This document shows positions 10,125 to 19,778 of a stretch of DNA of 22,500 bases, in pieces; within the stretch, counting starts at the first letter, position 1, and every line of letters starts with the position of its first letter. Made by a program: the position numbers and the translations under genes. Below the pieces are notes generated by a model. That model did no database searches. It was not told where the DNA came from and worked only from the letters and a program-made list of their open reading frames with translations. Origin of the DNA: Glandiceps talaboti (lineage: Eukaryota > Hemichordata > Enteropneusta > Spengelidae). The DNA lies in the NCBI RefSeq assembly GCF_964340395.1, contig NC_135567.1:11781984-11804483 (forward strand). The letters are read 5' to 3'.

Positions 10125-11214
10125 CTCCAACAGTGTCCGTTAAATGTACCAGGAACCGTAATATTACAAAACAAAGTGCTACCATGTTGGTACGAGACAA
10201 CCAAAAACAAATTATTCATGGTGTTAGACTAAACCAGTATTGTTTGCCAACTTTATCTCCTTGATTTTACATTTCTGTAAAATTTATTGAAATTCAGTTC
10301 AAGCCTGAAAAAAGCCTTATACGATTTTCATTTCTGGCTGATATTGAATTTGGTTCAGATAGTGTAATTTTCTAAGCTTCAGTTTATCCCTTTGTGCTTC
10401 AAGTAAACATATAGTTTGTTTTTGGTGTCAACTAAGCTATGTATTGGGCAGGACACACTGACACCATGTTAAATGTATGTTGTTAGTTTTAGCTCCTGTT
10501 ACAATCAATCGATCGATATACAGGACACTGTATAGTGAGAGGGATGGTAGTTGTAGTGGGCAACACTGTTCGGTGGGGGGGGGGCAGTTGTTGTAGTGCA
10601 CGACACTGCACGGTGGGAGGGGCAAACTGATGAAGTGAATAACACTTTATGGTGAGAGGGAGCAGTTGTAGGAGTGCACTACACTGTACGATAAGAGGGG
10701 AGATTGTAGTAATGCAGGACACTGGTGAGAAGTGTGGTTGTTTTAGTACACGAAACTATATGGTAAGAGGGGCGGTTGTTATAGTGCATGTCACTGTATG
10801 GTGAGAGGGGTGGTTGTTGTAGTGTACGACACTGTATGGTGAGAGGGGCGGTTAATGTAGTGCAAGACACTATGGCGAGAGGGACGGTTGTAGTAGTGCA
10901 GGACATTATGGTGAGAGGGGTGGTTGTTTTTGTACACGACACTATAGTAAGTGTGGCAGTTGTTGAAGTGCACAACACTGCTGAGAGGGGCGGTTGATGT
11001 AGTGCATGACACTGTATGGTGAGAGTGGTGGTTTTTGTAGTACATGATACAGTGTATGATGAGAGGGAAAGAGGTTGTGGTGCATGACACTGTACGGTGA
11101 GATGGGCGGCTGTTGTAGTGGATGACGCTGTATAGTGAGAGAGGCAGTTGTTGTAGTGCACTACACTGTATGGTGAGAGGAGCAGTTGTGGTAGTGCACG
11201 ACACTGTATGGTGA

Positions 11215-12518
11215 GATGGGTGGTTGTTGCAGTGCATGACACTGTATGGTGAGGGGACAGTTGTTGTAGTGCAAGGCAGTGTATGATGAGAGGGACAGAG
11301 GTTGTAATGCATGACACTTTATGGGGAGAGGGGCAATTGTTGTAGTGCACGACACTGTATGGTGAGAGAGGTGGTTGTTGTTGTTGTTGTATTGCACAAC
11401 GCTGTACATTGAAAGGGGTGGTTGTTGTAGTGCACGACACTGTACGGTGAGAGGGGTGGAAGTTGTAGTGCATAATACTGAGCGTTTGGAGTTTTTTTTA
11501 TTGAAGTGCACGACCCTGTATGGTGAGAAGGTTGGTTGATGAAGTGCACGACACTGTATGGTGAGAGGGTTGGTTGTTGTAATGCAAGACACTGTATGGT
11601 GAGAGGGGTGGTTGTTGTACTGCAAGACACTGTATGGTGAGAGGGGTGTTTGCTGTAGTGCACAACACTTTATGGTGAGAAGGGTTGTTTTGTAGTGTAT
11701 GACACTGTATGGTGAGAGAGGTGGCTGTTGTTGTTGTATTGCACAACACTGTACATTGAGAGGGGTGGTTGTTGTAGTTGCACGACACTGTATGGTGAGA
11801 GGGGTGGTTGTTGTAGTGCACGACACTACGGAAAGAGGGGTCGTTGTTGTAGTGCACAGCACAGTATGGTGAGAGGGGTGGTTGTTGTATTGCACAACAC
11901 TGCACATTGAGAGGGGTGGTTGTTGTAGTGCAAGACACTGTATGGTGAGAGGGGTGGTTGTTGTAGTGCATGACACAGTACAGTGAGAGGGGTTATTGTT
12001 GTAGTGCACAACACTGTACAGTGAGAGGGGTTATTGTTGTAGTGCATGACACTGTACAGTGGGAGGGTTTATTGTTGTAGTGCATCACACTGTATGGTGA
12101 GAGGGGTGGTTGTTGTAGTGGAAGACACTGTATGGTGGGAGGGGTGGTTGTTGTAGTGCATGATACTGTGCGGTTAGAGGGGTGGTTTTTGTAGTGCAAG
12201 ACACTGTATGGTGTGAGGGGTGGTTGTTGTAGTGCATGACACTGTATGGTGAGAGGGGTGGTTGTTGTAGTGCATGACACTGTATGGTGAGAGGGGTGGT
12301 TGTTGTAGTGCATGATACTGTGCAGTGAGAGGGGTGGTTGTTGTAGTGCATGATACTGTGCGGTTAGAGGGGTGATTGTTATAGTGCAAGACACTGTATG
12401 GTGAGAGGGGTGGTTGTTGTAGTGCATGATACTGTGCGGTTAGAGGGGTGGTTGTTGTAGTGCATGACACTGTATGGTGAGAGGGGTGGTTGTTGTAGTG
12501 CATGATACTGTGCGGTTA
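11215..12518 (+). repeat. Intra-array segmental duplication, left copy (1304 bp)
   Basis: The string GATGGGTGGTTGTTGCAG occurs at 11215 and 12519, and the sequences that follow agree position by position, including rare landmarks such as GAGCGTTTGGAG, the T8 run and AAGGTTGGTTGATGAAG (11528 and 12832). Left and right copies diverge again at 12519/13785. The span is about 34 monomers. The left copy carries one extra 38-bp monomer near 11940. Confidence 0.93.
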
Positions 12519-13784
12519 GATGGGTGGTTGTTGCAGTGCATGACACTGTATGGTGAGGGGACAGTTGTTGTAGTGCAAGGCAGTGTATGATGAGAGGGAC
12601 AGAGGTTGTAATGCATGACACTTTATGGGGAGAGGGGCAATTGTTGTAGTGCACGACACTGTATGGTGAGAGAGGTGGTTGTTGTTGTTGTTGTATTGCA
12701 CAACGCTGTACATTGAAAGGGGTGGTTGTTGTAGTGCACGACACTGTACGGTGAGAGGGGTGGAAGTTGTAGTGCATAATACTGAGCGTTTGGAGTTTTT
12801 TTTATTGAAGTGCACGACCCTGTATGGTGAGAAGGTTGGTTGATGAAGTGCACGACACTGTATGGTGAGAGGGTTGGTTGTTGTAATGCAAGACACTGTA
12901 TGGTGAGAGGGGTGGTTGTTGTACTGCAAGACACTGTATGGTGAGAGGGGTGTTTGCTGTAGTGCACAACACTTTATGGTGAGAAGGGTTGTTTTGTAGT
13001 GTATGACACTGTATGGTGAGAGAGGTGGCTGTTGTTGTTGTATTGCACAACACTGTACATTGAGAGGGGTGGTTGTTGTAGTTGCACGACACTGTATGGT
13101 GAGAGGGGTGGTTGTTGTAGTGCACGACACTACGGAAAGAGGGGTCGTTGTTGTAGTGCACAGCACAGTATGGTGAGAGGGGTGGTTGTTGTATTGCACA
13201 ACACTGCACATTGAGAGGGGTGGTTGTTGTAGTGCAAGACACTGTACAGTGAGAGGGGTTATTGTTGTAGTGCACAACACTGTACAGTGAGAGGGGTTAT
13301 TGTTGTAGTGCATGACACTGTACAGTGGGAGGGTTTATTGTTGTAGTGCATCACACTGTATGGTGAGAGGGGTGGTTGTTGTAGTGGAAGACACTGTATG
13401 GTGGGAGGGGTGGTTGTTGTAGTGCATGATACTGTGCGGTTAGAGGGGTGGTTTTTGTAGTGCAAGACACTGTATGGTGTGAGGGGTGGTTGTTGTAGTG
13501 CATGACACTGTATGGTGAGAGGGGTGGTTGTTGTAGTGCATGACACTGTATGGTGAGAGGGGTGGTTGTTGTAGTGCATGATACTGTGCAGTGAGAGGGG
13601 TGGTTGTTGTAGTGCATGATACTGTGCGGTTAGAGGGGTGATTGTTATAGTGCAAGACACTGTATGGTGAGAGGGGTGGTTGTTGTAGTGCATGATACTG
13701 TGCGGTTAGAGGGGTGGTTGTTGTAGTGCATGACACTGTATGGTGAGAGGGGTGGTTGTTGTAGTGCATGATACTGTGCGGTTA
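12519..13784 (+). repeat. Intra-array segmental duplication, right copy (1266 bp)
   Basis: Right-hand partner of 11215-12518. The offset is 1304 bp up to about 13230 and 1266 bp after it, so exactly one monomer differs between copies. Apart from this I found essentially no differences, so the event is recent compared with the age of the arrays. Alternatively the pair is an assembly artefact. Confidence 0.93.
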
Positions 13785-16700
13785 GAGGGGTGGTTGTTGT
13801 AGTGCAAGACACTGTATGGTGTGAGGGGTGGTTGTTGTAGTGCATGACACTGTGCAGTGAGAGGGGTGGTTGTTGTAGTGCATGATACTAAGCGGTTAGA
13901 GGGGTGGTTCTTGTAGTGCAAGACACTGTATGGTGAGAAGTGGTTGTTGTAGTGCACAACACTCTACATTGAGAGGGGTGGTTGTTGTAGTGTATGACAC
14001 TGTATGGTGAGAGGGGTGGTTGTTGTAGTGCACGACACTGTACAGTGAGAGGGGTGGTTGTTGTAGTGCATGACACTGTATGGTGATAGAGGCGATTGTT
14101 GTAGTGCACAACACTGTATGGTGAGAGTGGTGGTTGTTGTAGTACATGATACAGTGCGGTTAGAGGGGTTGTTGTTGTGGTGCACGACCCTGTATGGTGA
14201 GAAGGTTCGTTGATAAAGTGCACGACACTGTATGGTGAGAGAGGCAATCGTTGTAGTGCAAGACACTGTGTAGGGACAGGGGTGGTTGTTGTACTGCAAG
14301 ACACTATATGGTGAGAGGGATGGTTGTTGTAGTGCACAACACTTTATGGTGAGAGGGGTAGTTCTTGTAGTATATGACACTGTATGGTGAGAGAGAGGTG
14401 GCTGTTGTTGTTGTATTGCACAACACTGTACATTGAGGGGTGGTTGCTGTAGTGCACGACACTGTATGGTGAGAAGGGTGGTTGTTGTAGTGCATGACAC
14501 AGTACGGTGAGAGGGGTGGTTGTTGTAGTGCATGACACTGTACGGTGAGAGGGGTGGTTGTTTTAGTGCATGGCACTGTATGGTGAGAGGGGTGGTTGTT
14601 GTATTGCACAACACAGCAAATTGAGAGGGTTGGTTGTTGTAGTGCAAGACAATTTATGGTGAGAGGGGTGGTTGTTGTAGTGCATGACACTGTACAGTGA
14701 GAGGGGTTATTGTTGTAGTGCACGACACTGTATGGTGAGAGGGGTGGTTGTTGTAGTGCATGACACTGTACAGTGAGAGGGGTTATTGTTGTAGTGCATG
14801 ACACTGTATGGTGAGAGGGGTTATTGTTGTAGTGCATGACACTGTACAGTGAGAGGGGTGGTTCTTGTAGTGTATGACACTGTATGGTGAGAGAGGTGGT
14901 TGTTGTTGTTGTATTGCACAACACTGTACATTGAGACGTGTGGTTGTTGTAGTGCACGACACTGTATGGTGAGAGGGGTGGTTGTTGTAGTGCAAGACAC
15001 TGTAAGGTTAGAGGGGTGGTTGTTGTAGTGCACGGCACTGTATGGTGAGAGGGGTGGTTGTTGTATTGCACAACACTGCACATTGAGAGGGGTGGTTGTT
15101 GTAGTGCAAGACACTATGGTGAGAGGTGTGGTTGTTGTAGTGCATGACTCTGTACAGTGAGAGGGGTGGTTGTTTTAGTGCATGATACTGTGCGGTTAGA
15201 GGGGTGGTTGTTGTAGTGTATGACAATGTATGGTGAGAAGATGTTGTTGTTGTAGTGCACAACACTGTACATTGAGGGGTGGTTCTTGTAGTGCACGACA
15301 CTGTATAGTGAGAGGGGTGGTTGTTGTAGTGCACGACACTGTACGGTGAGAGGGGTGGTTCTTGTAGTGCATGGCACTGTATGGTGAGAGGGGTGGTTGT
15401 TGTAGTACAAGACACTGTATGGTGAGAGGGGTGGTTGTTGTAGTGCATGACACTGCACAGTGAGAGGGGTTATTGTTGTAGTGCACGACACTGTATGGTG
15501 AGAGGGGCGGTTGTTGTAGTGCATGACACTGTACAGTGAGAGGGGTTATTGTTGTAGTGCATGACACTGTACAGTGAGAGGGGTTATTGTTGTAGTGCAT
15601 GACACTGTACAGTGAGAGGGGTTATTGTTGTAGTGCATGACACTGTACAGTGAGAGGGGTGGTTCTTGTAGTGTATGACACTGTATGGTGAGAGAGGTGG
15701 TTGTTGTTGTTGTTGTATTGCACAACACTGTACATTGAGAGGTGTTGTTGTTGTAGTGCACGACACTGTATGGTGAGAGGGGTGGTTGTTGTAGTGCACG
15801 ACACTGTAAGGTTAGAGGGGTGGTTGTTGTAGTGCACGGCACTGTATGGTGAGAGGGGTGGTTGTTGTATTGCACAACACTGCACATTGAGAGGGGTTGT
15901 TGTTGTAGTGCAAGACACTGTATGGTGAGAGGGGTGGTTGTTGTAGTGCATGACTCTGTACAGTGAGAGGGGTGGTTGTTATAGTGCATGATACTGTGCG
16001 GTTAGAGGGGTGGTTGTTGTAGTGTATGACAATGTATGGTGAGAAGTGGTTGTTGTTGTAGTGCACAACACTGTACATTGAGAGGGCTGGTTGTTGTAGT
16101 GTACGACACTGTACAGTGAGAGGGGTGGTTGTTGTAGTGCATGACACCGTATGGTGAGAGAGGCGATTGTTGTAGTGCACAACACTGTATGGTGAGAGTG
16201 GTGGTTGTTGTAGTACATGATACATTTCGGTTAGAGGGGTTGTTGTTGTAGTGCACGACCCTGTATGGTGAGAAGGTTCGTTGATGAAGTGCACGACACT
16301 AAGGTGAGAGAGGCAATTGTTGTAGTGGAAGACACTGTATGGTGAGAGGGGTGGTTGTTGTATTGCAAGACACTGTACAGTGAGAGTGGTTATTGTTGTA
16401 GTGCATGACACTGTACAGTGAGAGGGGATATTGTCGTAGTGCATGACACTGTATGGTGAGAGGGGTGGTTGTTGTACTGCAAGACACTGTATGGTGAGAG
16501 GGGTGGTTGTTGTAGTGCATGACACTGTATGGTGAGAGGGGTGGTTGTTGTAGTGCACGACACTGTAAGGTGATAGGGGTGGTTGTTGTAGTGCACGGCA
16601 CTGTATGGTGAGAGGGATGGTTGTTGTATTGCACAACACTGCACATTGAGAGGGGTGGTTGCTGTAGTGCAAGACACTGAATGGTGAGAGGGGTGGTTGT

Positions 16701-17232
16701 TGTAGTGCATGACACTGTATGGTGAGAGGGGTGGTTGTTGTAGTACAAGACACTGTATGGTGAGAGGGGTGGTTGTTTTAGTGCATGACACTTTATGGTG
16801 AGAGGGGCGGTTGTTGTAGTGCATGATACTGTGCGGTTAGAGGAGTGGTTGTTGTAGTGCAAGACACTGTATGGTGTGAGGGGTGGTTGTTGTAGTGCAT
16901 GATACTGTGCGGTTAGAGGGGTGGTTGTTGTAGTGCAAGACACTGTATGATGAGAGGGGTGGTTGTTGTAGTGCATGACACTGTACAGTGAGAGGGGTGG
17001 TTGTTGTAGTGCATGATACTGTGCGGTTAGAGGGGTGGTTGTTGTAGTGTATGACAATGTATGGTGTGAAGTGGTTGTTGTAGTGCACAACACTGTATGG
17101 TGAGAGTGGTGGTTGTTGTAGTACATGATACAGTGCGGTTAGAAGGGTTGTTGTTGTAGTGCACGAGCCTGTATGGTGAGAAGGTTCGTTGATAAAGTGC
17201 ACGAAACTGCATGGTGAGAGAGGCGATTGTTG

Positions 17233-17916
17233 TAGTGCAAGACACTGTATGGTGAGAGGGGTGGTTGTTGTACTGCAAGACACTGTATGGTGAGAGGGGT
17301 GGTTGTTGTAGTACAAGACACTTTATGGTGAGAGGGGTGGTTGTTGTACTGCACGACACTGTATGGTGAGAGGGGTGGTTGTTTTAGTGCAAGACACTGT
17401 ATGGTGAGAGGGGTGGTTGTTGTACTGCTAGACACTGTATGGTGAGAGGGATGGTTATTGTAGTGCAAGACACTGTATGGTGAGAGGGGTGGTTGTTGTA
17501 CTGTAAGACACTGTATGGTGAGAGGGGTGGTTGTTTTAGTGTATGACACTGTATGGTGAGAGGGGTGGTTGTTTTAGTGCAAGACACTGTATGGTGAGAG
17601 GGGAGGTTGTTGTACTGCAAGACACTGTATGGTGAGAGGGGTGGTTGTTGTAGTACAAGACACTTTATGGTGAGAGGGGTGGTTGTTGTACTGCACGACA
17701 CTGTATGGTGAGAGGGGTGGTTGTTTTAGTGCAAGACACTGTATGGTGAGAGGGGTGGTTGTTGTACTGCTAGACACTGTATGGTGAGAGGGATGGTTAT
17801 TGTAGTGCAAGACACTGTATGGTGAGAGGGGTGGTTGTTGTACTGTAAGACACTGTATGGTGAGAGGGGTGGTTGTTTTAGTGTATGACACTGTGTGGTG
17901 AGAGGGGTGGTTGTTT
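17233..17916 (+). repeat. Higher-order repeat: two copies of a 342-bp (9-monomer) unit
   Basis: The sequence around GTACAAGACACTTTATGG occurs at 17311 and 17653, exactly 342 bp apart, and the monomer variants before and after it repeat in the same order (CTGCTAGAC, CTGTAAGAC, GTGTATGAC). Only a few substitutions separate the copies (for example GGGAGG for GGGTGG near 17603, and TGTGTGG for TGTATGG near 17895). Confidence 0.88.
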
Positions 17917-18410
17917 TAGTGTATGACACTGTATGGTGAGAGGGGTGGTTGTTGTACTGCAAGACACTGTATGGTGAGAGGGGTGGTTGTTGTACTGCAA
18001 GATACTGTATGGTGAGATGGGTGGTTGTTGTAGTGCAAGACACTTTATTGTGAGAGGGGTGGTTGTTGTAGTGCAAGATACTGTATGGTGAGAGGGGTGG
18101 TTGTTGTACTGTAAGACACTGTATGGTGAGAGGGGTGGTTGTTTTAGTGTATGACACTGTATGGTGAGAGGGGTGGTTGTTTTAGTGTATGACACTGTAT
18201 GGTGAGAGGGGTGGTTGTTGTACTGCAAGACACTGTATGGTGAGAGGGGTGGTTGTTGTACTGCAAGATACTGTATGGTGAGATGGGTGGTTGTTGTAGT
18301 GCAAGACACTTTATTGTGAGAGGGGTGGTTGTTGTAGTGCAAGATACTGTATGGTGAGAGGGGTGGTTGTTGTACTGTAAGACACTGTATGGTGAGAGGG
18401 GTGGTTGTTG
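17841..18410 (+). repeat. Higher-order repeat: 266-bp (7-monomer) unit, just over two copies
   Basis: GATACTGTATGGTGAGATGG occurs at 18001 and 18267, 266 bp apart, and each is followed by the rare TTTATTGTGAG monomer. The flanking variant order (CTGTAAGAC, two GTGTATGAC monomers, two CTGCAAG monomers) repeats too. Together with the 342-bp unit it shows that the right edge of the array grew by local multi-monomer duplications. Confidence 0.88.
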
Positions 18411-18589
18411 TAGTACACGACACTGTATGGTGAGATGGATAGTTGTTGTAGTGCTCGAAACGCATAGTCATCATAGAACGTTTGAATGGTAAAGTTTTCC
18501 AAAATAAAAAACGAGTTGGCTTCTCACCACGTCCACCACATTGCGGGTTGAAAATACTCATCAGTTACTATCCACTATATCTACCATTG

Positions 18590-18662
18590 GACATGTTTCC
18601 TCAGCTATTTTGAGCACTCTGACTAGTGTTTAGGGGACGTAGGTTCAATTCCTACACGTGTC
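18590..18662 (+). pseudogene. tRNA-like relic B (73 nt)
   Basis: Counterpart of 6886-6958 at the same distance scale from its array and the same length. The acceptor stem is GACATGT (18590-18596) with ACGTGTC (18656-18662), six Watson-Crick pairs plus one G-T wobble. The T-arm GTAGG-TTCAATT-CCTAC is perfect, with the conserved TTC and A. The anticodon loop CTAGTGT would present AGT, as in tRNA-Thr, over a weak stem. The D-loop has lost the GG (AGCTATTTT) and the D-stem has a mismatch. Most likely a tRNA pseudogene or SINE head already present before the duplication. Confidence 0.5.
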
Positions 18663-19260
18663 AATTTTCTTTCCTTACGTACAATACACTTTAGTCATCA
18701 ATGACTTTAGAAATAAAATATTGCTATCAATTTAAAAATGATGCCTTCAACTGACTCGTATGATGCTATGAGATTGATTATTTCAAACTTTCCGCCAAAG
18801 CAATACCCTACATCTAATAAACTCCCCTGGCTATGTAAAAAAAAAGTGTTGGGCAAATATTGCGAGATGACATTTGGATTGTTTACTAGTCCAGCCCAAC
18901 TGAACTGGCAAAATTGTGTTTGGATGATGACGTCATTGTCATGTATACAGCTGCTAGTCTCAGAACAACAGTTTGCTCGTTTGGATGTGTGAGATACACA
19001 CTAAGAGTACGCATGCTAAAATAAACTGGTCCCTGGACGGGGTCAATACAAGGTGAAATAAAGTATATTATGTATTACAAGTATCAAACTAGGATTCTAA
19101 TCTCAAATTCTAACTAAAAGATAATTCGTATTGATGTACGATTATTTCTATATTCGTGCTCTGGAATACATATTAATAAGTAACGATCTCAAACCATCCA
19201 ACCTGTTTGTTATCATTTCTTCAAACACCTAAATAGAAGTATGTGTAAAAAAGTTTCAAA
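18663..19260. other. Right flank B, first part
   Basis: Homologous to 6959-7580, with the CRE-like TGACGTCA kept at 18928-18935. The 84-codon plus frame at 18738-18992 is not conserved in copy A and resembles no known protein, so I do not call it a gene. Confidence 0.6.
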
Positions 19261-19636
19261 CATCTTAATCTCCTAAAGTAGTGAGCCAAATGAGTTGACA
19301 TTTGTTGTGTAGGTGTGTTGGGATGAGCAGATATAAGTTTGGTTAAAAAGAAAATTTGACTTGGTCATTAATATGCAAATGAAGTCTAAATAGAATTGTT
19401 GGAAAAATATTTGAAAGCCCATCTCCTCCAAAACTAAAGTACCAATTGAGTTGAAACTAGTTGTATAGGTTTTTGAGATATGCAGATATAAGTCTATTCA
19501 AGATAAATTGACTGGGTCATTAGTATGGAAATTAGAATTGTTTGGTAAAAATAATTTAAGATATTTTTCTCCAATATTACATGGCCAATTTAGTTGAATT
19601 TCTTGTGTTGTTGTCTTGGGGTGAGCAGATTATTTA
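19261..19636 (+). repeat. Degenerate ~155-bp tandem repeats, copy B
   Basis: Same three units as 7581-7980. TTGTGTAGGT/TTGTATAGGT occur at 19305 and 19461 (156 bp) and GATATAAGT at 19330 and 19485 (155 bp). The third unit is cut after GCAGATTATTT by the copy B insertion. The first unit contains an octamer-like ATGCAAAT (19373-19380) where copy A has ATGCAAAC. Confidence 0.75.
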
Positions 19637-19778
19637 AACAATAATGTACGCCCTCCCAGCCCATAATGGACGAAAGCAAACTTTGAACGACATAATGGGC
19701 GAGGCGACAGCCGAGCCCATTATGGAGTGCAAAGTTTGCTTGAGTCCATTATGGACTGGCAGGACGTACATTATTGTT
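19637..19778. repeat. 142-bp near-perfect palindrome in the copy B insertion
   Basis: The arms 19637-19700 and 19715-19778 are inverted copies with about half a dozen mismatches, around a 14-nt centre (GAGGCGACAGCCGA). The innermost CATAATGGGC / GCCCATTATG pair is exact, and the outer arms share AATAATGTACG and CCATAATGGAC. It would fold into a long hairpin. It is absent from the matching position in copy A (about 7957). It looks like a fold-back or MITE-type element, or one end of the larger insertion. Confidence 0.85.

Larger units (their letters stand above)
10522..18460 (+). repeat. 38-bp minisatellite array B (about 209 monomers)
   Basis: Same monomer as array A. The left ~700 bp (to about 11200) is diverged and irregular in length, like array A. 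The middle contains large duplicated blocks. The right ~1.2 kb (17230-18430) is nearly uniform 38-bp units differing at one to three sites. Variable positions include CACGAC/CATGAC/CACAAC/CAAGAC and TGTACGG/TGTATGG/TGTACAG/TGTGCGG. A distinct monomer type ends TTGTATTGCACAAC-(A/G)CTG-ACATTGAG and often carries extra TTG triplets. The minus strand is nearly stop-free, which gives many overlapping frames up to 313 codons that all read the same 38-residue pattern; I do not call these proteins. Confidence 0.97.

Noticed and set aside
15812-16753. 313-codon minus-strand open frame, and many similar frames in both arrays (for example 11161-12009, 5945-6637)
   Set aside because: They are read-through of a stop-free 38-bp repeat. 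The same peptide pattern appears in all three frames, frames start and end at random indels, and no unique domain or splice structure is present.
5497-18460. CRISPR array
   Set aside because: The 38-bp units abut directly with no spacers, the host is eukaryotic and no cas genes are present.
18738-18992. 84-codon plus-strand frame in right flank B
   Set aside because: The matching sequence in copy A is frameshifted by an 8-bp length difference and carries stops. No motif is recognised.
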